Notes: generated by a model not told the origin, from the sequence alone. DNA of 64,000 nt from Chryseobacterium sp. ISL-80 (GCA_018613055.1 JAGGQZ010000024.1:1-64000), one strand, 5' to 3'; shown: positions 54,440 through 64,000, counted from the first letter of the stretch. A program made the numbers and translations.

Positions 54440-54808
54440 TCAAAATAAAATAGTGATTAAATATAATCCGAGTAATAGGAAAATAAAAAAGATAATTCCT
54501 GTTGAAACCTTTATCAGACTATTTGCCGACTCGAAGGTCTGGCTGTTAATGTTTTTCTGTACTGAAAAATAATGAATGGTCGCAAGAGCAAGGATGGTCA
54601 GACCGATCAGCAGGGAAAAAATGCTGACAAAAACAGCGATTGTATCGGCAAGCTGGCTCACTGACTTGATACTGTTGAAATGCAAGCTTGATGCCAAAAA
54701 TCCAATTCCAATGATGGCGATGGATGTCCTGACCCATGCAAGATAAGTTCGTTCGTTCGCAAGATGCTGTTGGATATATTTAGATTCGAGCGTTTTGTTC
54801 TCTTCCAT
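54440..54808 (-). CDS. DUF202 (YidH-type) membrane protein
   Basis: 122 residues with three membrane helices. The N-terminal LANERTYLAWVRTSIAIIGI is the DUF202 signature. Small integral membrane proteins of unknown function; yeast and plant relatives pass phosphate-related molecules in VTC-type fusions, no function is implied here. GAGGGGATTG precedes the ATG. Converges with the gene at 53783, with three bases between. Confidence 0.8.
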   Translation of the reverse strand: MEENKTLESKYIQQHLANERTYLAWVRTSIAIIGIGFLASSLHFNSIKSVSQLADTIAVFVSIFSLLIGLTILALATIHYFSVQKNINSQTFESANSLIKVSTGIIFFIFLLLGLYLITILF

Positions 54809-54960
54809 TTCAATCCCCTCTTTCATTTGTATCACCTAAATTTTATCACGCGAGCACCATGCTTCCCCTTCATATGCTCAACCCTATCCACTTTCTGCCT
54901 GTTTTATCATTCCTCGCGAATGGGAATAGTTATGCATCCTTAGATAGGAGGGTGGAATAT

Positions 54961-55641
54961 ATGATTTATATTATGATTGCGCTAAAGCTGGTCATCGGGC
55001 TTGCTGCACTTATTATTGTTACAAGGCTTCTTGGCAAAAAGGAGATGTCTCAGGTCACCCCTTTCGATTTTGTCTATGCGGTCGTTTTAGGCGGATTGGT
55101 CGAGGAAAACTTGTTTGAAAAGTCGTCTTCTACGATTTGGGAAATGCTATTCGGGATTGCTGTCTGGGGACTTTTGATTTTCATTGTAGAAAAAACAACC
55201 CAGAAATCTGATAAACTGCGGCCAATCCTGAAAGGACAGGCAGAACCACTTGTCAAAAATGGGGAAATACAGATTGAAAACCTGAATAAGGCTGAGCTTG
55301 AAATGGAGCAATTAAAATCTCTATTACGGCTTAAAGGTGTTTTTTCCATGAATGATGTGAAGGATGTCATACTCGAAACAAGTGGAAACATCAGCGTACT
55401 GTTAAAACCAAAAGCACAAACCCCGACATATGCAGGACTTGATGTACACGCTCCTAGATCAGATATCGCTGAAACGGTCGTTGATGAAGGAAAGCCAGTA
55501 AAGAATGGCCTAAAAAATATTGGCAAGGACGAGAAATGGCTAAATCAAAAACTGAATGAGGAAGGAATACAACAGCTGGATGAGGTCTATTTCGCTGAAT
55601 GGTCCGAGTCTGATGGATTCTATATCCAGCAGAAAAGCTAG
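54961..55641 (+). CDS. YetF/DUF421-family membrane protein
   Basis: 226 residues: three membrane helices (about 1-85, with [20 protein letters not shown], the DUF421 hallmark), followed by the soluble YetF domain carrying the RLKG-type loop ([18 protein letters not shown]). B. subtilis YetF, YdfS and YrbG relatives are linked to spore germination or sporulation, but this copy's role is unknown. GGAGGGTGG precedes the ATG. Single gene; the 3' end overlaps an upstream open extension of the next frame. Confidence 0.85.
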   Translation: MIYIMIALKLVIGLAALIIVTRLLGKKEMSQVTPFDFVYAVVLGGLVEENLFEKSSSTIWEMLFGIAVWGLLIFIVEKTTQKSDKLRPILKGQAEPLVKNGEIQIENLNKAELEMEQLKSLLRLKGVFSMNDVKDVILETSGNISVLLKPKAQTPTYAGLDVHAPRSDIAETVVDEGKPVKNGLKNIGKDEKWLNQKLNEEGIQQLDEVYFAEWSESDGFYIQQKS

Positions 55642-55705
55642 CTCAGATTTTATTGGCCATGATTCCACCATGGTTTTAATGCGTTATAATGAAGGTGGGA
55701 GGCTG

Positions 55706-56026
55706 ATGATATTGAAAGAAAAGAAAAATGAAACGGCTGAACTGGATGAGGAAACCTTGTTCATGGTGTCGCAAACCTTCAAGGCCTTATCTGATCCGAC
55801 TCGTCTGAGGATTCTTCACCTGCTGTTTCAGGGAGAACATTCAGTCAATGAAATTGCCGAAAAACTGTCATTGCTGCAATCCACTGTTTCACATCAATTG
55901 CGTTTTTTAAAAAACCTCAGGCTCGTTACATTCAGGAGAGAGGGTACAACCCTTTATTACACTCATGACGATGAACATGTCATCGACCTGCTGCGACAAA
56001 GCATAGAACATGCCAGCCATCAGTGA
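55706..56026 (+). CDS. czrA: ArsR-family zinc/cobalt repressor CzrA
   Basis: 106 residues, winged helix with [20 protein letters not shown]. The C-terminal helix [19 protein letters not shown] has Asp-x-His, His eleven later and His three after that, the same spacing as the zinc/cobalt site of CzrA (Asp84, His86, His97, His100). Metal binding would release DNA and switch on czcD, which converges with it. GGGAGGCTG precedes the ATG. Confidence 0.87.
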   Translation: MILKEKKNETAELDEETLFMVSQTFKALSDPTRLRILHLLFQGEHSVNEIAEKLSLLQSTVSHQLRFLKNLRLVTFRREGTTLYYTHDDEHVIDLLRQSIEHASHQ

Positions 56027-56050
56027 ATCTGAATTGGCTGGCATGTTTTT
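56009..56050 (+). terminator. Terminator after czrA
   Basis: Stem CATGCCAGCC/GGCTGGCATG followed by TTTTTAAT. The 5' arm overlaps the last codons of czrA. Confidence 0.75.
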
Positions 56051-56984
56051 AATTACACGGCCCATGTGCACACGGGCAGCCGTGTTCCTCCGCTTCGACC
56101 TGGAGCGTGCTGTGGTCGATGCCAAACCGGTCATGCAGCAGTGTCTGCGCCGCCCTGAGGACACGGTCATGTGCTCCTTCTCCTTCGACCGCAATATGGC
56201 CGCTAAGCATGAAAACCCCTGATGTGATTGACCAAACATGAACATCGTGTACATCTCTAACTTGTGGAATCTTCAATATTTCCTCTTTCACTTCTTCTAA
56301 TTTAATTTGCTCCGGAGTACCTTCCATCAAGACATGGAAGCTATCCTTTGTAACCCTCAAGCCACTGATAATGATCAAGATCGCCACTGCGACACTCGCG
56401 ATTGGATCCGCAAGTCCCCAGCCAAAAAAGTAAATAAGCAATGCAGCAACGATTGCGCCAACCGAGCCCAGCATGTCACCTATTACATGGAGAAATGCAC
56501 TCCTGACGTTCAAGTTCTCATCTTTGTCACCCCGCATTAAAATCCATGCCGCGACTATATTGACCAGTAAACCGATAACTGAAATGGTCAGCATTCCAAG
56601 ACTCTGCACTTCAGGAGGATTGGCCAGGCGATGGTACGCTTCGACAAATATATAAATCGAGATAATGATCAATGTCAGACCATTGAGAGCAGCAGCGATA
56701 ATTTCAAAACGTTTGAATCCATACGTCTTTGTGTGAGTAGCTTTCTTTTCACCAAGCTTCATCGCAAATAAACTCAACCCAAGTGCAGCCGCATCAGAAA
56801 GCATATGCCCGGCATCCGAAAGAAGTGCCAGACTGTTTGTAAGGATGCCTCCGATTACCTCGACAATCATGAAAGCTGAGATTAAAAGGAACGACCAGAA
56901 TAATGCTTTTTTATTGTTTGTATGACTATGGCCATGACTGTGGCTGTGGCTGTGGCTGTGGCCGTGTGAATGATTATGGCCCAT
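56049..56984 (-). CDS. czcD: Zinc/cobalt/cadmium CDF exporter CzcD
   Basis: 311 residues. A His-rich N-end (GHNHSHGHSHSHSHSHGHSH) of about 20 residues, six membrane helices (about 28-205) and a cytoplasmic domain. Membrane-site residues lie in LSDAGHMLSDAAAL and FLHVIGDMLGSVGAI (the HxxxD pairs). It exports Zn, Co and Cd by antiport. A CzrA-type operator precedes it. A C-terminal Cys/His end (HGCPCAHGPC) is an extra potential metal site. Confidence 0.92.
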   Translation of the reverse strand: MGHNHSHGHSHSHSHSHGHSHTNNKKALFWSFLLISAFMIVEVIGGILTNSLALLSDAGHMLSDAAALGLSLFAMKLGEKKATHTKTYGFKRFEIIAAALNGLTLIIISIYIFVEAYHRLANPPEVQSLGMLTISVIGLLVNIVAAWILMRGDKDENLNVRSAFLHVIGDMLGSVGAIVAALLIYFFGWGLADPIASVAVAILIIISGLRVTKDSFHVLMEGTPEQIKLEEVKEEILKIPQVRDVHDVHVWSITSGVFMLSGHIAVEGEGAHDRVLRAAQTLLHDRFGIDHSTLQVEAEEHGCPCAHGPCN

Positions 56985-57001
56985 TTGTCAGCCCTCCCTT
57001 T

Positions 57002-57025
57002 ATATATGAATATATGCTCATATAT
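57002..57025. promoter_or_regulatory. CzrA-type operator of czcD
   Basis: Perfect inverted repeat ATATATGA-8-TCATATAT, the ArsR/CzrA pattern, 17 bases before the czcD start. Confidence 0.72.
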
Positions 57026-57104
57026 ATTATTATGACTCAAATGTGAAAATGGTTCAACAATAAGCTTGTCTATTTTATTTACCTTATTATTATGTTTTTC
57101 ACAC

Positions 57105-57133
57105 ATAAAAAAACCGCCAGTAATCAGCGGTTT
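57105..57133 (-). terminator. Terminator after spoVR
   Basis: Stem AAACCGC/GCGGTTT, ten bases past the stop, followed on the minus strand by T6. Somewhat short. Confidence 0.6.
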
Positions 57134-57143
57134 GGTTCTGGAC

Positions 57144-58556
57144 TTATAAATATTTGCGGTGGACTCCTTTTCCATCATACGTATAAAGCATGGCCCTGCC
57201 TTCGACAATCGTTTCGATATGGCACTTCCTGCCCCATAGCTGATGGATATACGGCAGGACTTTTTCAAGGTATTTAATATCCAGTTCTATCCCTTCGAAG
57301 CCATGTGTTATATATAGCTCACCGTTTTTAAGGTAATCACCATCTGTCACAGTAAGATAAGGAAACCCGCCATTGACTCTCATGCTTACAAGCTGGTCAC
57401 GGACCTGCTCCCAGGCTTTGTCCACGACTTTATATTCCCGTCCTTGTTTTTGGAAAAGATACATATCCTCTCGCATGACCAGATCCTTTGTCAGGTAATT
57501 GCGTAAAAATGAGATATCTGATTCAATCTCGCGGACTTCGAACATTTTTTCCCTTCCTGAACCTGGTTTGACACCTCGGCGTTTCATTTCCTCAGTCGGA
57601 TTATCATACCGCTCTTCTATATCTTCAAACATTTTAATACCAAGATAATAGGGGTTGATTCCTGTCTTCGATGGCTGGACAACACCGGCATTCAATTTGG
57701 CGAACTCAATTGACTCCCCGCTGGTAAGGTCCATCTCTCGGAGGATGCGTTGATGCCAGTAAGATGCCCATCCTTCGTTCATGATTTTCGTCTCCAGCTG
57801 CGGCCAAAAATAGAGCATTTCCTCACGCATCATCGTCAGGATATCCCTTTGCCAATCATCCAACTCCCGGCTGTAGCTTTCGATGAACAAGAGAAGATCT
57901 TTCTCCGGCCTCGGCGGGAATTTCTTTTTCTTGTTTTGTTCTTTCGGCTGTGCATTTTTTTCATCAAGGTTCCAAAGATCATCATAAGGACTGGCTGCTG
58001 TTACTGGCTCATCATCCCCGTCATCATCTTCGATGGACCATGCTAGCTTTGGCCTCATTAAGGAAGGATCGATATGCTCTTCAATCGCCAATACAGCATC
58101 GAGAAATGACTCAACTGCTTGTTTTCCATGCTCGATTTCATATTTGCGGATCCTTTCCGCAGTTGCTGCCATGCTTTCAACCATATCCCTTTTCGTATTC
58201 TGGAAACGGACATTATTTTTGAAAAAATCGCAATGAGCGAGTACGTGGGCAACAATTAATTTGTTCTGGATCAGCGAATTCGAATCGAGCAGGAAAGCAT
58301 AACAAGGATTTGAATTGATCACCAATTCATAAATCTTGGATAGACCCAAATCATAATGTAGCTTCATTTTATGGAATTGTTTTCCGAAGCTCCAATGCGA
58401 AAATCTCGTTGGCATTCCGTATGCCCCAAATGTATAGATGATTTCGGCAGGACAAATTTCATATCGCATCGGATAAAAATCCAGCCCAAATCCCTTCGCA
58501 ATTTCAGTAATTTCAGAAATGGCATATTCTAGAGACTTCTGTTCTTCCGACACCAT
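57144..58556 (-). CDS. spoVR: Stage V sporulation protein R (SpoVR)
   Basis: 470 residues, close to B. subtilis SpoVR (468). [20 protein letters not shown] and the C-terminal [16 protein letters not shown] with [10 protein letters not shown] are family landmarks; a Glu/Lys insert ([16 protein letters not shown]) lies in the middle. Required for spore cortex formation; biochemistry is still open. The ATG at 58556 follows AAAGGGGGAG; the next GTG may be an alternative. Confidence 0.92.
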   Translation of the reverse strand: MVSEEQKSLEYAISEITEIAKGFGLDFYPMRYEICPAEIIYTFGAYGMPTRFSHWSFGKQFHKMKLHYDLGLSKIYELVINSNPCYAFLLDSNSLIQNKLIVAHVLAHCDFFKNNVRFQNTKRDMVESMAATAERIRKYEIEHGKQAVESFLDAVLAIEEHIDPSLMRPKLAWSIEDDDGDDEPVTAASPYDDLWNLDEKNAQPKEQNKKKKFPPRPEKDLLLFIESYSRELDDWQRDILTMMREEMLYFWPQLETKIMNEGWASYWHQRILREMDLTSGESIEFAKLNAGVVQPSKTGINPYYLGIKMFEDIEERYDNPTEEMKRRGVKPGSGREKMFEVREIESDISFLRNYLTKDLVMREDMYLFQKQGREYKVVDKAWEQVRDQLVSMRVNGGFPYLTVTDGDYLKNGELYITHGFEGIELDIKYLEKVLPYIHQLWGRKCHIETIVEGRAMLYTYDGKGVHRKYL

Positions 58557-58624
58557 CTCTCCCCCTTTCACCTCATACAACAATGTATGAGAAAAAAAGG
58601 AGAAAGATGAACAGGTTAAAAACT

Positions 58625-58948
58625 TTACTGCTGTTGCTGTTCAGTTACGCTAAGGCTTACTAATCGGTTATTTTTTACATCATGTGTGATTTGCACTGTC
58701 ATATAAACAGGTTTTCCGTTTACATTGACTCTGTACTGGAAGGAGTCCAGCACCTGGCGATCATCAATTTGCTTTCGGCCCATATACTTATAATCCTGGA
58801 CCTCCTCACCGGGAAAATCTTCTTTGATCACGGCGGTAGCGATCCGGCCATACTTTTCATAATCAGGCCTTTGCGCCTTGCTATCGATACTTAAGAATCC
58901 GGTTGAAAAAAGCATGGTCACCGCGATTGATAAAAGAAACTTTTTCAT
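58625..58948 (-). CDS. yhdC: YhdC-like secreted DUF3889 protein
   Basis: 107 residues with a signal peptide ([20 protein letters not shown] then a probable cut near SKA-Q). The mature part holds [20 protein letters not shown] and [15 protein letters not shown], matching DUF3889 proteins such as YhdC and YqzG. Probably extracytoplasmic, function unknown. GGGGCGTTC precedes the ATG. Between spoVR and yhdB as in B. subtilis, where the order is yhdB-yhdC-spoVR with other genes in between. Confidence 0.8.
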   Translation of the reverse strand: MKKFLLSIAVTMLFSTGFLSIDSKAQRPDYEKYGRIATAVIKEDFPGEEVQDYKYMGRKQIDDRQVLDSFQYRVNVNGKPVYMTVQITHDVKNNRLVSLSVTEQQQQ

Positions 58949-59121
58949 AAGAACGCCCCTTTTCGTTGCTATTTTCTTCAAGTCACCCATGGTTCATGTA
59001 ATGGCCGAATATACAGGTAAATATTAAAAACCCCTGTAAACAAAGGCGTCCAACATTTTCTGAGGAAGTTCCGCACACAAATCCATATAATATTATCAAC
59101 TCCTCATAAGGAGGATTGACA

Positions 59122-59376
59122 ATGAACAAAACGGATTATGACCGCGCACTATATTACACGCATCGGTCACAATGGGATAACCTGCTCATCCTGATGGTCA
59201 GGACCGAGGATCAATTCCTGGCTAAGAAAATTGAACATTTTCTCCACGCTTACAATTTTGAAAAAGATTATACTGTCATTGAAAGAAACCTGTATTCACT
59301 GCTAAGATACATCGACCACGCAAATGAAGCCGCCGGCGACGACTGCCTGGAAACCGCTGTAACCGGCTCGATTTAA
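59122..59376 (+). CDS. yhdB: YhdB-like protein
   Basis: 84 residues. MNKTDYDRALYYTHRSQW, then DNLLILMVRTEDQFLAKKI, matches the YhdB family in length and sequence as I recall it. Helical, soluble. AAGGAGGATTGAC precedes the ATG at 59122; a TTG two codons earlier lies inside the ribosome site. Function unknown. Divergent from yhdC. Confidence 0.82.
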   Translation: MNKTDYDRALYYTHRSQWDNLLILMVRTEDQFLAKKIEHFLHAYNFEKDYTVIERNLYSLLRYIDHANEAAGDDCLETAVTGSI

Positions 59377-59398
59377 ACTGAGAATTCCACCAAAAAAT

Positions 59399-59430
59399 AA
59401 CACGGCCACCTATATTAAGGTGCCGTGTTT
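59399..59430. terminator. Bidirectional terminator
   Basis: Stem AACACGGCCACC/GGTGCCGTGTT (one mismatch) between the converging yhdB and yhcZ. Confidence 0.75.
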
Positions 59431-59467
59431 GTTCTTTTTTATGCTGCTATCCCTCAGGAATTTTCTG

Positions 59468-60127
59468 CTAGGCCGAAGGAGGTTCCTGGTCCACAAGGCG
59501 ATTCCGGACTGCATACAAAGCCGCCTGGGTACGGTCTGCCAGTTCCAATTTTGCCAGGACGTTGGATACATGGGTCTTGACGGTCTTTTCTGTAATAAAT
59601 AAGGCAGCTGCGATTTCTTTGTTGCTTTTTCCGCTGGCAATTTCCTTCAGCACTTCAAGCTCCCGTTTGGTCAGCTCATCAAGCGGTCTTCTAACAGCTC
59701 GGTTGTTCCCGGAAAGATGCTTTAAAACGAGTGAGGTTGCTTTTGGATGAAGCTGGTTTTCGCCTTCCACCATCCTGATGATCGACCTGACGAGTTCATC
59801 CGGCTGAATATCTTTTAGCTGATATCCAGAGGCTCCAGCCTCAATCGCAGGTATGACGTGCTCCTGGTCGGAATAACTTGTCAGCATCATGATCTTAATA
59901 TCAGGATTTTTTGCTTTAATGACTTTTGTTGCCTCAATACCGTTCATTTCCGGCATGATTAAATCCATTAGGATAATATCTGGATTCAGCTTTTCTGCAA
60001 GCTTAACTGCTTCCTTCCCATTACCTGCTTCCCCAACGATTTCAAGATGTTCTTGCGTCCTGAGGAAGAATGCCAAGCCTCTCCTGACGACATGATGGTC
60101 ATCAGCAATCAGTACTTTAATTGCCAT
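59468..60127 (-). CDS. yhcZ: NarL/LuxR-type response regulator YhcZ
   Basis: 219 residues. Receiver domain with the acidic pocket DDHHV and phospho-acceptor Asp in DIILMDLIMP (about residue 54), Lys in LKDIQPD; C-terminal LuxR-type helix-turn-helix ASGKSNKEIAAALFITEKTV. Its ATG lies 14 bases past the yhcY stop, so the pair are one operon. Targets unknown. Confidence 0.92.
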   Translation of the reverse strand: MAIKVLIADDHHVVRRGLAFFLRTQEHLEIVGEAGNGKEAVKLAEKLNPDIILMDLIMPEMNGIEATKVIKAKNPDIKIMMLTSYSDQEHVIPAIEAGASGYQLKDIQPDELVRSIIRMVEGENQLHPKATSLVLKHLSGNNRAVRRPLDELTKRELEVLKEIASGKSNKEIAAALFITEKTVKTHVSNVLAKLELADRTQAALYAVRNRLVDQEPPSA

Positions 60128-60141
60128 CCCCTGTTCCTCCT

Positions 60142-61260
60142 TTAAATAGGAATCCTTATAATAACCGATGTTCCTTTTCCATGGTTACTTTTGATTTCAA
60201 CCAGGCCTCCAAGTGAAGAAGCACGGGTTTGCATACTTTTCAACCCAAGTGACGGCAGCTCTTTTTCCGGATCAAAATTAAAACCGCAGCCATCATCCTT
60301 GATCCTCATTTCTACCAGTTCACTTGTCGTGGTAAGCAACAATTCAACTTTATTTGTCCCGGCATGCTTTTTGCAGTTGGCCAAACCTTCCTGACCAATT
60401 CGCCAAAGTGTTTCTTCTACTTTACCTGGCAGGCTTGCAATCCCTGATACCTTAGTGTCCAGATTTAAATCCAGCATTTCTGCATAACCGGCTAGCGCGC
60501 AAATGATTCCGTTCTCAAGACCGCGGGGGCGCAATTGCCAGATCAGCGCCCTCATCTCCCCCTGAGCTTCCTGAGCCAGGTGCTGTATGTATGAGAAAGT
60601 TTCTTTCAGTTCGGAGGTTCCCGCCATTTCAATGCCAGCCCTTGCCGTCAGGCTTAAGGAAAAAAGAAGCTGGTTCACTGAATCATGAAGGTCCCTTGCC
60701 AGCCGGTTTCGCTCTGCTGCCAGTGCAAGTTCCTGCTCTTGCTGGGCAAGTTTTATTCTTTTTATGGCAGTACCGATTTGAAATGCGACAGCTTCAAGCA
60801 AGGCAAGCTCTTCTTGTTCAAAATGTATTTTATGAGGAGAGCCGACATTCATGACCCCGAACTTCTCATCCCCGGCCCGCAATGGAACCGTCGCATGATG
60901 CGTCAATCCATTTGTATCACCTGTTTTATTATTAATCGCATCCTCAAGTCTTTTACATTCAAATATATTTGTTGCTTTATTCAATCTGCCATCATTATAG
61001 CGGTCCACACACCAGCAGCCGCCCTCGCACATTGGCGCGAACTCATTCTGGGATAATGCAGGAGGCAGTTTGGACTTTGCAGCCAGCTGATATTCACCCT
61101 CGCCATCAATCAGAAAAATCCAGCCTGTCTCCAAGCCGGTAATATGTAAAAGCCTTCTTAAAACCTCCGCCAGGACACGATTAAGTTCTGTCCCCTCATT
61201 CAGTAATTCTGCTATTTCCTTCAGAATGCTGACATTGGAATCAGCTTTATTTTCTGCCAT
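60142..61260 (-). CDS. yhcY: GAF-domain sensor histidine kinase YhcY
   Basis: 372 residues, soluble. GAF domain (about 20-165; with Cys-rich APMCEGGCWCVDRYNDGR, which may bind a redox cofactor) then HisKA_3 (RNRLARDLHDSVNQLLFSLS, His in DLHDS) and ATPase domain (IGQEGLANCKKHA, DDGCGF, SLGLKSMQTR). Partner of YhcZ. The start follows GGGGGGATTT; the in-frame extension upstream is discounted. Confidence 0.9.
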   Translation of the reverse strand: MAENKADSNVSILKEIAELLNEGTELNRVLAEVLRRLLHITGLETGWIFLIDGEGEYQLAAKSKLPPALSQNEFAPMCEGGCWCVDRYNDGRLNKATNIFECKRLEDAINNKTGDTNGLTHHATVPLRAGDEKFGVMNVGSPHKIHFEQEELALLEAVAFQIGTAIKRIKLAQQEQELALAAERNRLARDLHDSVNQLLFSLSLTARAGIEMAGTSELKETFSYIQHLAQEAQGEMRALIWQLRPRGLENGIICALAGYAEMLDLNLDTKVSGIASLPGKVEETLWRIGQEGLANCKKHAGTNKVELLLTTTSELVEMRIKDDGCGFNFDPEKELPSLGLKSMQTRASSLGGLVEIKSNHGKGTSVIIRIPI

Positions 61261-61354
61261 ACAAATCCCCCCGTTTCTCCCTATTATATCTTTATTCGGA
61301 AAATTCCGCTTTCTAAAAAAGTCTGAACCTCTCTCAGACAAAAGTCGTAAAAGC

Positions 61355-61387
61355 AAAAAATCCGAAGAGAGACTGACTCTCTTCGGA
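61355..61387 (-). terminator. Terminator downstream of the SDR remnant
   Basis: Stem CCGAAGAGAG/CTCTCTTCGG with a seven-base loop, followed by TTTTTTGC on the minus strand. The remnant gene ends seven bases before it, so it once served that gene and now ends the pgcA transcript. Confidence 0.8.
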
Positions 61388-61393
61388 TTGAAT

Positions 61394-61534
61394 TTACTTC
61401 GGATAATTCTGTACCAGCGGATGGATGACAATTTCATCGATCAGCATATGCTTCGGTGCTGATGCCATATAGACGACAGCATTGGCATGTCCTCCACTTA
61501 AGCCAGTCTTGTTTTTAGGTAGGCCCTGTAACCC
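61394..61534 (-). pseudogene. C-terminal remnant of a short-chain dehydrogenase
   Basis: About 46 codons with no start ending in GGHANAVVYMASAPKHMLID then EIVIHPLVQNYPK. The pattern AVxYxxSxPxxxxIxEIVIxPxxQ is the typical C-end of NADP-dependent SDR enzymes. Upstream in frame is a TGA (61535-61537) and then the pgcA 3' region, so the catalytic part of the gene is gone. It sits neatly before a terminator, as a full gene once would have. Confidence 0.6.
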
Positions 61535-61555
61535 TCAGCTAAATTTATTTGTTTT

Positions 61556-63301
61556 TTACAGGTTCTTTGCTGCTTCCATTTTCTCTTCCACAACCTGCAT
61601 GAAATTCTGTTCGATTTTTTGGAGCTTCTGCTTGCTTTCAGCAAGACTCTTGTCATTCACACCAAAATAAAACTTGATTTTCGGCTCAGTTCCAGATGGG
61701 CGAAGGCACATCCATGTGCCATCCTCAAGATAGTATTTGATGACGTTTGAAGAAGGAAGCTGGATCTTTTCTTCCTCGTTGTTTTCATTCACTCTTACAC
61801 CTGTTAAATAATCTTCCACTGCAGTTACTTTCAATCCACCCAGATTCTTGAGCGGCTCCTGACGGAAGACTCCAAGTGTTTTCTGGATTAGCTCGGCTCC
61901 TTCTTTTCCTTTTAACGTCAGGGAACGCAGCCCTTCCTGATAGAAACCATACTCCTCAAATACACTAAGAAGCGCTTCGTACAAAGACATGTCCTTCTTT
62001 TTATAATATGCGCACACTTCAACGGCCAGCATGGCAGCCTGGACGGCATCTTTATCGCGGGCAAAGTCACCGATCAGATATCCGTAGCTTTCTTCATAAC
62101 CGAACAGGAATTTATACTCTCCCGTCTCTTCATATTGCTTTATTTTTTCCGCAATGAACTTGAAGCCTGTCAGGACATCGATGGTTTCAAGTCCGAAAGA
62201 CGAAGCGATTTTGCGCCCAAGTTCGGAAGTCACGATTGTTTTTAACACGATTCCATTGGCCTGGAGCGTACCTTTTTCTTTTTTCTGTGTAAGAATATAG
62301 TGCAGCAGCAGGGCTCCTGTCTGATTCCCTGTCAGCACAGTGTACTCTCCGTCAGCATCTTTAACGGCGATTCCAAGACGATCCGCATCTGGGTCTGTTG
62401 CGATCAGCACATCTGCACCGATTTTCTTTCCTTCTCGGATTGCTAGTTCAAATGCAGCATGTTCTTCAGGATTCGGGCTTTTCACTGTCGAAAATTCAGG
62501 GTCTGGAAGCTCCTGCTCCTTCACCACTACAACATTCTGGTACTTCAGGTTCGTCAGTATATTCCGCACAGGCATATTGGCAGTGCCGTGCAATGGGGTG
62601 AAGACCACTTTCACATTGGCTTCATCCGATAATGTAGGATTTTCGGAAATCGTCATCAGCTTCTCGAGATAAGCGCGGTCCACTTCAGGTCCAATCATCT
62701 TGATCAGGCCCTTATCTTTAAGCTCCTGCTCGTCCATAACTTCGATTGACAATTCATTTTCAATTTCATTCACTTTGGCAATGACTTCGTCAGCACCTTC
62801 CGGCGGCAGCTGCCCACCGTCCGGACCATATACCTTATACCCATTGTATTCAGGCGGATTATGGCTAGCTGTAACGACTATTCCTGCGTACGCATGCAGG
62901 TATCGTACTGCGAAAGACAACTCCGGAGTCGGTCTCAACTCTTCAAAAACATATGTCTGGATCCCGCGCGTAGCTAAAGTCTTTGCCGCTTCCATCGCGA
63001 ATTCCGGTGATTTATGGCGGGAATCATAGGCGATCACTACACCGCGCTGCTTCGCCTCAGCCCCATGTTCTTCTATGTATGCCGCCAGTCCAGCCGACGC
63101 TTTGCGCACAGTGTATATGTTCATACGATTGGTCCCAGCGCCAATTTCCCCACGCATACCGCCAGTCCCAAACTCAAGATTCTTATAAAATACTTCCTCT
63201 AAATGCTTCTCGTTTTCCTTAAATGAATCAAGTTCGGCTTTAAGCTCTGGATCCAATCCAGCAAAACCAAGCCACTTGTCAGCATTCATCTTCCAATCCA
63301 T
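61556..63301 (-). CDS. pgcA: Alpha-phosphoglucomutase PgcA
   Basis: 581 residues of the phosphohexomutase superfamily (also known as YhxB). Active-site Ser in [11 protein letters not shown], metal loop [10 protein letters not shown], sugar-binding GYEESYGYL and C-terminal phosphate-binding [12 protein letters not shown]. It interconverts glucose 6-phosphate and glucose 1-phosphate for UDP-glucose and thus teichoic acid and glycolipid synthesis. CGGGAGGTCATTCG precedes the ATG. Clear synteny with the yhcY/yhcZ block. Confidence 0.95.
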   Translation of the reverse strand: MDWKMNADKWLGFAGLDPELKAELDSFKENEKHLEEVFYKNLEFGTGGMRGEIGAGTNRMNIYTVRKASAGLAAYIEEHGAEAKQRGVVIAYDSRHKSPEFAMEAAKTLATRGIQTYVFEELRPTPELSFAVRYLHAYAGIVVTASHNPPEYNGYKVYGPDGGQLPPEGADEVIAKVNEIENELSIEVMDEQELKDKGLIKMIGPEVDRAYLEKLMTISENPTLSDEANVKVVFTPLHGTANMPVRNILTNLKYQNVVVVKEQELPDPEFSTVKSPNPEEHAAFELAIREGKKIGADVLIATDPDADRLGIAVKDADGEYTVLTGNQTGALLLHYILTQKKEKGTLQANGIVLKTIVTSELGRKIASSFGLETIDVLTGFKFIAEKIKQYEETGEYKFLFGYEESYGYLIGDFARDKDAVQAAMLAVEVCAYYKKKDMSLYEALLSVFEEYGFYQEGLRSLTLKGKEGAELIQKTLGVFRQEPLKNLGGLKVTAVEDYLTGVRVNENNEEEKIQLPSSNVIKYYLEDGTWMCLRPSGTEPKIKFYFGVNDKSLAESKQKLQKIEQNFMQVVEEKMEAAKNL

Positions 63302-63436
63302 CGAATGACCTCCCGAAAAATAAGATTTGAATCTTACAGCTAATTATAAAACAAGATAGAGCATGTTTGATAACTTTTATGCTAACTTGTTAAGTTTTTG
63401 ATTTATTTTCAGTGATTTAGGAATCCACAGGACATA

Positions 63437-64000
63437 TTGGTGAGCCTTTTTTCTGGTTTCTGGGATTTCGTGGCACCAAGATGGCTTATTGGCGACACAT
63501 TTTTCCTCTGTCTGGGTTTAAAGTGCTCCAAGACGGCTTATTGGTATCACACTTCTCCAGTTTCTGGGGTTTAAGTGCTTCAATATGGCTTATTGGTGAC
63601 ACGATTATCCAGTATATGGGTTTTAAGTGTTCCAATATTGCTTATTGGTGACACGGTTATCCAGTATATGGGTTTCAAGTGTTCCAATATTGCTTATTGG
63701 TGACAAAATTATCCAGTATCTGGGTTTTAGAGGTTCCAATATGCTTTATTGGTGACACACTTTTCCTGTTTCTGGAATTTAAGTGTTCCAAGATGGCTTA
63801 TTGGTGGCACGATAATCCAGTTTTTAGGTTTTCGATGTTCCAATACGCTTTATTGGTAACACATTTCTCCAGTTTTTGGGATTTAAGTGCTCCAATATTG
63901 CTTATTGGCGACAAAATTATCCAATATCTGGGTTTTCTGTGTTCCAAACGCTTTATTGGTGACATAATTATCCAGTTATTGTAATTTAAAGGTTCCAATA
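63437..64000. repeat. Long array of the 52-bp TTGGTGAC repeat (11 units, runs off the window)
   Basis: Units start at 63437, 63489, 63541, 63593, 63645, 63697, 63749, 63801, 63853, 63905 and 63956, so the period is 52 bp with one 51. Each has TTGGTGACAC at the front, TTATCCAGTAT-like middle, GGGTTTTAAGTG, and the junction CCAATATTGCTTATTGG, a 6-bp inverted repeat with a five-base centre. Divergence between units is about a fifth of positions. No gene is here. The last unit ends at the window edge, so the full length is unknown. The same unit occurs three times at 31530. Confidence 0.85.

Noticed and set aside
63679-63984. 101-codon frame with repeated peptide
   Set aside because: A product of the 52-bp repeats; no start signal and the frame shifts at the 51-bp unit.
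63437-64000. CRISPR array
   Set aside because: Units are degenerate over the whole 52 bp with no separate repeat and spacer, and no cas gene is near.

Overview
The window looks like chromosomal DNA of an endospore-forming Bacillaceae close to the Bacillus/Mesobacillus/Cytobacillus group; genus and species cannot be fixed from sequence alone. The basis is B. subtilis-like gene clusters (yhaMNOPQR-hemZ-yhaX-yheA, yheC/D/E, yxkF-msmX, bmrCD, sigY-yxlCD, feoAB, yhcYZ-yhdB-yhdC-spoVR-pgcA), an alpha/beta small acid-soluble spore protein, SpoVR, TPP and guanidine-I riboswitches, strong AGGAGG-type ribosome sites, and intergenic repeats of a kind seen in this family. No rRNA, canonical tRNA, CRISPR array, prophage or complete insertion sequence was seen.

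Layout: 0-9 kb holds the nuclease YhaM, the SbcC/SbcD-like pair YhaN/YhaO, an S51 peptidase and a NatAB-like ABC exporter. 9-13.6 kb holds a PaaG-type crotonase, HemZ, the HAD-fold protein YhaX and YheA. 13.8-19.1 kb carries four consecutive YheC/YheD-type ATP-grasp genes followed by YheE, a probable spore-envelope module. 19-24.3 kb has a CstR-like sensor, YxkF-MsmX, a spore DNA-binding protein with an unexplained structured leader, fumarase and a 27-residue membrane peptide. 24.6-31.3 kb has the BmrCD multidrug exporter behind a leader with nested reading frames and two attenuators, a SigY ECF sigma module and an MFS exporter. 31.7-41.4 kb has an HPr-like protein without a catalytic His, a class A penicillin-binding protein with an acidic repeat tail, a universal stress protein, the Feo iron system, ThiT with its TPP riboswitch, and a kinase with Spo0A boxes. 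41.4-57 kb is mainly transport and signalling: GltT, a PAS kinase, a CorC/HlyC protein behind a structured leader, two CDF transporters, a B12-binding radical SAM protein, a Gdx guanidinium exporter with its riboswitch, a GGDEF-EAL protein and a CzrA/CzcD pair. 57-63.3 kb is a spoVR-yhdC-yhdB-yhcZY-pgcA block with a broken SDR gene.

Metal and small-molecule homeostasis recurs: Fur box with feoAB, CzrA-type operator with czcD, TPP riboswitch with thiT, guanidine-I riboswitch with gdx, and a candidate RNA sensor before the CorC-type gene. Sporulation is a second thread (SASP, SpoVR, YheC/D/E, YhaX, Spo0A boxes).

The least explained signals are RNA and repeat structures: the three-way-junction leader before the CorC gene, the tandem tRNA-like folds before the SASP gene, the bmr leader, a MITE-like pair in inverted orientation, and two arrays of one 52-bp repeat, one of which runs off the right edge.
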